Assembly: GCA_003447235.1 (NCBI GenBank)
Contig: DLZV01000015.1
Location: 1,461-26,034 of the forward strand
From: Prevotella sp.
GTDB taxonomy: Bacteria > Bacteroidota > Bacteroidia > Bacteroidales > Bacteroidaceae
DNA: 24,574 nucleotides
Reading direction: 5' to 3'
Shown here: positions 20,492 to 24,574 of the stretch, piece after piece
Numbering within the stretch: the stretch's first letter is position 1
Layout: every line of letters begins with the position of its first letter
The notes under the pieces: generated by a model
Database searches by the model: none
What the model was told of the DNA's origin: nothing
The model's input: the letters and a program-made list of their open reading frames with translations, nothing else
Made by a program: the position numbers and the translations under genes

Positions 20492-23152
20492 TTACTTCCT
20501 CACCAGCTCGAGCACCTTATCGACGGCTGCCGCGAGACCATCGCGGTCCTTGCCGCCAGCCTGGGCATAGTGGGGCTGGCCGCCACCACCACCCTTGATG
20601 AGCTTGGCCGCCTCGCGGATGATCTTGCCCGCATTGAGCTCATGGCTAGCCACGAGATCGTCGGAGAACATCACGCTCAGCAGCGGCTTGTCCTCATGGA
20701 CGGAACCGACGACGCAGACCAGGTTGTCGGGAATGGCCTGGCGCACCTTGAAGACCAGATCCTTGGCGGCGGCGGGATCGAGGGGAACGACGGCCTTGAC
20801 GACGCGCAGACCATCGACCTCCTCGGCCCTGCGCACCAGCTCCTGGGTCATGCGCTCCACGGCCTGGGCACGGAACTGGTCGATCTCTTTCTTCATGTGG
20901 TCGTGCTCGTCGATATACTTCGTGACGACGGCCTTGAGGTCCTTGGCGTTGTTGAAGAGCGACTTCAGGTCGCGGAGCGTGTCCTCGAGCAGATAGATGG
21001 CGTTCTCGCAGACCTCGCCCGTCATGGCCTCGATGCGGCGCACACCAGCAGCCACGCTGATCTCGCCAACGATCTTGAAGAAGCCGATGCGGCCCGTGGC
21101 AGCCACGTGGATACCTCCGCAGAACTCGCAAGAGGGTCCGAAGCGGACCACACGCACGCGGTCGCCATACTTCTCGCCGAAGAGGGCGACGGCGCCCAGC
21201 TTCTTGGCTTCCTCCATCGGCATGTCGCGATGCTCGTCGAGCTGGAGGTCCTGGCGGATAAGGCTGTTGACCAGCTGCTCCACACGGCGCAGCTCCTCGT
21301 CAGTGACTTTCTGGAAGTGGGAGAAGTCGAAGCGCAGCGTGTCGGCGCTGACGTAGGATCCCTTCTGCTCCACATGGTCGCCGAGCACCTGCTTCAGCGC
21401 GTAGTCCAAGAGGTGGGTGGCGGTGTGGTTGCGGGCGGAAGCCTCGCGCAGCGGCACATCGACGCAGGCCGTAAACTCCTCCGTGGGGTCCTGCGGCATA
21501 CGCTTGAGGATGTGGATGCTTTGGTTGTTCTCGCGCTTCGTGTCGCTCACGACCACGGTCTCGTCGCTGCTGACGAGCTTGCCCTGGTCGCCGACCTGGC
21601 CGCCCATCTCGCCATAGAACGGCGTATAGTCGAGCACAACCTCGAAGAAGGTGGACTTCTTCTGCTTCACCTCGCGGTAGCGCAGGATGTGGCAGGGATA
21701 CTCCGTGTGGTCGTAGCCCACAAACTCCTGCTCGCCCTCGCGCAGCACGACCCAGTCGCCGTTCTCCACCTGGGCCGCATTGCGGGCGCGGGCCTTCTGC
21801 TTGGCCATCTCCTCGTCAAACTCCTGCTCGTTGACGGTATAGCCGTTTTCGCGGCAGATCAGCTCCGTCAGGTCGAGGGGGAAGCCATAGGTGTCGAAGA
21901 GGCGGAAAGCCTGGGCGCCACGCAGTTCCTTCTCGCCGTGGGCCTTGAGCTCGTCCATCTCGCCGTTGAGGAGGTTGATGCCCTTGTCGAGGGTGCGGAG
22001 GAAACTGTCCTCCTCCTCCTTGATCACGCGGGCGATGAGCTCGCGCTGGGCTGGCAACTCGGGATAGGCAGCGCCCATCTCCTGGATCAGGACATTGACG
22101 AGGCGGAACATAAAGGCCTCTTTCTGACCGAGGAAGGTGTAGGCGTAGCGGACGGCACGGCGCAGGATGCGGCGGATGACGTAGCCAGCCTTGGCATTGC
22201 CCGGCAACTGGCCGTCGGCGATGGAGAAAGCCACGGCGCGCAGATGGTCGGCCACCACACGCATGGCGATATCGACCTTCTCCTGGTCGGTCGCGCCCTC
22301 ATCCTCGGTGCTGCTGGGCGTGGTGAATCCGTACTTCAGGCCCGAGAGGTTCTCGATCTCCTTGATGATGGGCTGGAAGATGTCGGTATCGTAGTTGGAG
22401 TGCTTGCCCTGGAGGATGCGGACGAGGCGCTCGAAGCCCATACCCGTATCAATCACGTTCATGCCGAGCTTCTCCAGCGACCCGTCGCTGCGGCGGTTGT
22501 ACTGCATGAAGACGAGGTTCCAGATCTCGATGACCTGGGGATTGTCCTTGTTGACCAGTTCGCGGCCAGGCGTCAGCGCCTTCAGCTCGTCGGGGCGATT
22601 GTCGATATGGATCTCAGAGCAGGGACCGCAGGGACCCGTGTCGCCCATCTCCCAGAAGTTGTCGTGCTTGTTGCCGTTAATGATATGGTCCTCGGGCACG
22701 TGCTTCCGCCAGAACTTGGCCGCCTCTTCGTCGCGGGCCAGGCCTTCCTTCTCGTCGCCCTCGAAGACCGTGACATAGAGGTCCTCGGGGTTGAGGTGGA
22801 GAATACCAACGAGATACTCCCAGGCTGCGTCGATGGCGCCCTGCTTGAAGTAGTCGCCAAAAGACCAGTTGCCCAGCATCTCAAACATCGTGTGATGGTA
22901 GGTGTCGTGGCCGACCACGTCCAGGTCGTTGTGCTTGCCACTCACGCGAAGACACTTCTGCGAGTCGGCGCGGCGGCGCGGCTCCGGATCCTTCGTGCCA
23001 AGTATGATGTCCTTCCACTGATTCATGCCCGCGTTGGTAAACATCAGCGTGGGGTCGTCCTTGATGACCATAGGGGCTGAGGGCACTATGGCGTGACCTT
23101 TCGACTCGAAATATTTCTTGAACGAGTCGCGGATTTCATTTGCTGTCATCAT
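20492..23152 (-). CDS. alaS: Alanine-tRNA ligase
   Basis: An 886-residue class II synthetase, close to the usual 875-880. The aminoacylation core starts TANEIRDSFKKYFESKGH and contains FTNAGMNQWKD and HHTMFEMLGNWSFGDYFK. The editing domain has the zinc-type motif with His576 and His580 (HTATH) and Cys678 with His682 (CGGIH). The C-terminal DHHA1-like part ends with GGGGGQPHYAQAGG. It charges tRNA-Ala and hydrolyses mischarged Ser/Gly. The start could be either of two adjacent ATG codons (23152 or 23149). It has its own promoter, overlapping that of the divergent MerR-type gene, and its own terminator. Confidence 0.97.
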   Translation of the reverse strand: MMTANEIRDSFKKYFESKGHAIVPSAPMVIKDDPTLMFTNAGMNQWKDIILGTKDPEPRRRADSQKCLRVSGKHNDLDVVGHDTYHHTMFEMLGNWSFGDYFKQGAIDAAWEYLVGILHLNPEDLYVTVFEGDEKEGLARDEEAAKFWRKHVPEDHIINGNKHDNFWEMGDTGPCGPCSEIHIDNRPDELKALTPGRELVNKDNPQVIEIWNLVFMQYNRRSDGSLEKLGMNVIDTGMGFERLVRILQGKHSNYDTDIFQPIIKEIENLSGLKYGFTTPSSTEDEGATDQEKVDIAMRVVADHLRAVAFSIADGQLPGNAKAGYVIRRILRRAVRYAYTFLGQKEAFMFRLVNVLIQEMGAAYPELPAQRELIARVIKEEEDSFLRTLDKGINLLNGEMDELKAHGEKELRGAQAFRLFDTYGFPLDLTELICRENGYTVNEQEFDEEMAKQKARARNAAQVENGDWVVLREGEQEFVGYDHTEYPCHILRYREVKQKKSTFFEVVLDYTPFYGEMGGQVGDQGKLVSSDETVVVSDTKRENNQSIHILKRMPQDPTEEFTACVDVPLREASARNHTATHLLDYALKQVLGDHVEQKGSYVSADTLRFDFSHFQKVTDEELRRVEQLVNSLIRQDLQLDEHRDMPMEEAKKLGAVALFGEKYGDRVRVVRFGPSCEFCGGIHVAATGRIGFFKIVGEISVAAGVRRIEAMTGEVCENAIYLLEDTLRDLKSLFNNAKDLKAVVTKYIDEHDHMKKEIDQFRAQAVERMTQELVRRAEEVDGLRVVKAVVPLDPAAAKDLVFKVRQAIPDNLVCVVGSVHEDKPLLSVMFSDDLVASHELNAGKIIREAAKLIKGGGGGQPHYAQAGGKDRDGLAAAVDKVLELVRK

Positions 23153-23191
23153 CGTCTTATGTTTTTAATTCCTAAAATTCATCCTAAACAG

Positions 23192-23222
23192 TTGCAAAGG
23201 TAATGACTTTTGAGTATTTTTG
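23192..23222 (+). promoter_or_regulatory. Promoter of the MerR-type gene (TTG - 20 bp - TATTTTTG)
   Basis: TATTTTTG at 23215-23222 fits TAnnTTTG, with TTG at 23192-23194. Transcription would begin near 23229, about 35 nt before ATG 23264. Confidence 0.55.
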
Positions 23223-23226
23223 CAAA
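23195..23226 (-). promoter_or_regulatory. alaS promoter (TTTG - 20 bp - TACCTTTG)
   Basis: On the minus strand TTTG (23226-23223) and TACCTTTG (23202-23195) with a 20-bp spacer. It overlaps the divergent promoter at 23192-23222, so the two transcription units compete for or share this DNA. Confidence 0.7.
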
Positions 23227-23263
23227 TCCAAAGGAAACCGATTGAATTAAAGAAGGAAAAAAC

Positions 23264-23614
23264 ATGGAACAGATCAATGCAGAGCGCCCCAATAAGCTCT
23301 ACTACTCCATCAAGGAGGTGGCTCAGATGATGAACGTCGCGGAGAGCCTGCTGCGCTATTGGGAAACGGTTTTCCCCAGTCTGAAACCGAAAACCAACCA
23401 AAACCGCGTCAGACAATACACGAAGAAGGACATAGAGCAGGTGCGCCTTATCTACAATTTAGTGAAGGTAAGGGGATTCAAGATCGCCGCAGCCAAGAAG
23501 ATGCTCCAGCAGAACCGCGACGGATCGGAACGCACGCAGCAGGTGCTGGAAAGCCTCATCAACGTGCGCGACGAACTCAAGGACATCAAGAAGCATCTCG
23601 AATCGCTCACCTGA
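23264..23614 (+). CDS. MerR-family transcriptional regulator
   Basis: A 116-residue protein with a MerR-type winged helix at about 14-82: YYSIKEVAQMMNVAESLLRYWE, then NRVRQYTKKDIEQVRLIYNLV and GFKIAAAKKML. A short dimerisation helix ends the protein, and there is no effector-binding domain. Small MerR proteins of this kind are conserved beside housekeeping genes in Bacteroidetes; the effector and targets are unknown. It may regulate its own overlapping promoter with alaS. Its TGA overlaps the ATG of the next gene by one base (TGATG), so the peptidase gene is translationally coupled. Confidence 0.9.
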   Translation: MEQINAERPNKLYYSIKEVAQMMNVAESLLRYWETVFPSLKPKTNQNRVRQYTKKDIEQVRLIYNLVKVRGFKIAAAKKMLQQNRDGSERTQQVLESLINVRDELKDIKKHLESLT

Positions 23615-24501
23615 TGGTTTCCATGCGAATCGCCCGCCTCGCCCGCTCTATGAAGGTGCTCCATGCTACGAAGGTGCTCCATTCCACGAAGGCACTCTAT
23701 TCTACGAAAACACTCCGTTCTATGAAGGCGATCCGCCCGCTCCCTCGCCTCGCCCTCGTGGGCTTCCTCCTGCTGCCCGTGGACCTGATTTTGTTGCCCA
23801 TGGGAGTCGGGGGCGTTGTCCCACCACAGAGCCAGCCAGGCAAGATGGCAGCGCAGACTGGAGCTACCTTTCGCCCGGGCGACATCGTCGGCGAGGAGAT
23901 TGTGGCCCGAAGGGGCGTGGGCAGTTTTTTCTCGGTTTCCAAGATCAGCGACTCGGTGTTTGAAAGGATGCGGGGGCGGTCCTACAAGGAGGGTTGCCGT
24001 GTGGCGAGAGAGGAACTGTGCTACCTGCTCTGTCTCCACAAAGACGCGCAGGGCAGGAGCATCGTCGGCGAGATGGTAGTCAATCGGGCCATTGCCAACG
24101 ACGTCCTGGAGATCCTGCGCAAGCTCTACGACGCCCACTACCCCATCGAGCGGATGCGCCTCATCGACGACTACGGCGCAGACGACGAGCGATCGATGGC
24201 GGCCAACAACTCCTCGGCGTTCAACTACCGCATCACGACGGGAAGCACCAAACTCTCGGCCCACGCCCGAGGACTGGCCGTGGACATCAATCCGCTCTAC
24301 AACCCGTGTCGGCGGACGGTAGGCGGCAAGGTAGTGGTGGAGCCGCGCCAAGGGCGGAAATACCTGCAGCGCGAAGCCAAATTCCCCTACAAGATCGCCA
24401 AGGGAGACCTCTGCTATCGCCTCTTCACCTCCCGCGGATTTGTGTGGGGCGGCAACTGGCGGACCGTGAAGGACTACCAGCATTTCGAAATCAGGAAATA
24501 A
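23614..24501 (+). CDS. M15-family peptidase-like protein with N-terminal hexapeptide repeats and membrane segment
   Basis: A 295-residue protein if started at the coupled ATG 23614. Residues 13-42 are five hexapeptide repeats (MKVLHA, TKVLHS, TKALYS, TKTLRS, MKAIRP). A hydrophobic segment follows (LALVGFLLLPVDLILLP, about 45-63), acting as signal peptide or anchor. The C-terminal domain resembles VanY-like M15 carboxypeptidases (M15_4): SMAANNSSAFNYR, zinc-type residues His217 and Asp224 in SAHARGLAVDINPLYNP, and His290 in DYQHFEI. It would trim peptidoglycan stem peptides in the periplasm. A later start, ATG 23722 (MKAIRPLPRLALVGF), would give a conventional signal peptide without the repeats. 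It ends ten bases before another dispersed repeat. Confidence 0.82.
   Translation: MVSMRIARLARSMKVLHATKVLHSTKALYSTKTLRSMKAIRPLPRLALVGFLLLPVDLILLPMGVGGVVPPQSQPGKMAAQTGATFRPGDIVGEEIVARRGVGSFFSVSKISDSVFERMRGRSYKEGCRVAREELCYLLCLHKDAQGRSIVGEMVVNRAIANDVLEILRKLYDAHYPIERMRLIDDYGADDERSMAANNSSAFNYRITTGSTKLSAHARGLAVDINPLYNPCRRTVGGKVVVEPRQGRKYLQREAKFPYKIAKGDLCYRLFTSRGFVWGGNWRTVKDYQHFEIRK
23650..23733 (+). repeat. 18-bp in-frame tandem repeat at the start of the M15_4-like gene
   Basis: Units of ATGAAGGTGCTCCATGCT type recur with an 18-bp step at 23650, 23668, 23686, 23704 and 23722 (last one partial). Two units carry ATG instead of ACG, creating alternative start codons. Confidence 0.75.
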
Positions 24502-24512
24502 CTCCATATCCC

Positions 24513-24570
24513 CGCGAAGCGTTGTATTTTGTTGTAAATGTTGTATTGGTCGTTTTCCCTACTCAGCAGG
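24513..24570 (+). repeat. GTTGT/CAGCAGG dispersed repeat at the right edge
   Basis: Runs from CGCGAAGCG through GTTGTATTTTGTTGTAAATG to TTTTCCCTACTCAGCAGG, directly after the M15_4-like gene. Confidence 0.7.
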
Positions 24571-24574
24571 ATAT

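Noticed and set aside
20471..23080. 869-codon plus-strand open frame opposite alaS
   Set aside because: Antisense shadow; alaS on the minus strand is unambiguous.

Overview
The window looks like chromosome of a fairly GC-rich member of the Bacteroidales, most likely Prevotellaceae. The evidence is the repeated Bacteroidetes promoter element TAnnTTTG (mostly TACCTTTGCA) at 5' ends, weak Shine-Dalgarno use in the housekeeping genes, a VirE_N/DUF3987 protein, a secreted repeat protein with a Prevotella-type C-terminal sorting tail, and an HU-like N-terminus typical of this group at the left edge. No tRNA, rRNA, CRISPR array, transposase or integrase was seen.

Left part (1-7.7 kb): an HU-like gene runs off the left edge on the minus strand behind a long structured leader. 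A roughly 1 kb stretch follows that is rich in repeats and palindromes. Then come a low-GC AbiE-type toxin-antitoxin pair (1083-2922) and a 1319-residue secreted repeat protein with a small downstream gene and a strong terminator (3424-7675). The secreted-protein cassette lies between two identical 40-bp direct repeats; the right copy covers the start of the next gene.

Middle part (7.8-13.6 kb): a five-gene plus-strand module. It encodes a UmuD/LexA-type S24 protease-fold protein without a DNA-binding domain, a small OB-fold (DUF3127-like) protein, an unknown 131-residue protein, a VirE_N-DUF3987 primase/helicase-like protein and a peptidase M15 endolysin-like protein. Two iteron-like arrays (10-11 bp and exactly 22 bp period) sit in its intergenic gaps. 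It combines replication-type proteins, a lysis-type enzyme and an SOS-type sensor but has no structural, packaging or integration genes. This is the best candidate for an undescribed system. It is followed by a second, low-GC toxin-antitoxin operon (MqsR-like toxin plus MqsA/SocA-Panacea antitoxin, 13801-15138).

Right part (15.3-24.5 kb): GC-rich housekeeping genes. A minus-strand run ribF, CPBP protease, U32 protein, SufE and TrmH-family methyltransferase may be one operon, with alaS upstream behind its own promoter and terminator. Divergent from alaS are a MerR-type regulator and a coupled, membrane-anchored or secreted M15 carboxypeptidase-like protein. Intergenic spaces throughout carry several dispersed repeat families (heptamer ATGTTAC arrays, a GTTGT-rich ~60-bp unit ending CAGCAGG, a 27-bp TCCGAYATTT unit) and local tandem repeats. 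Several of these overlap stop codons. All functions are read from sequence motifs; no database search was run.
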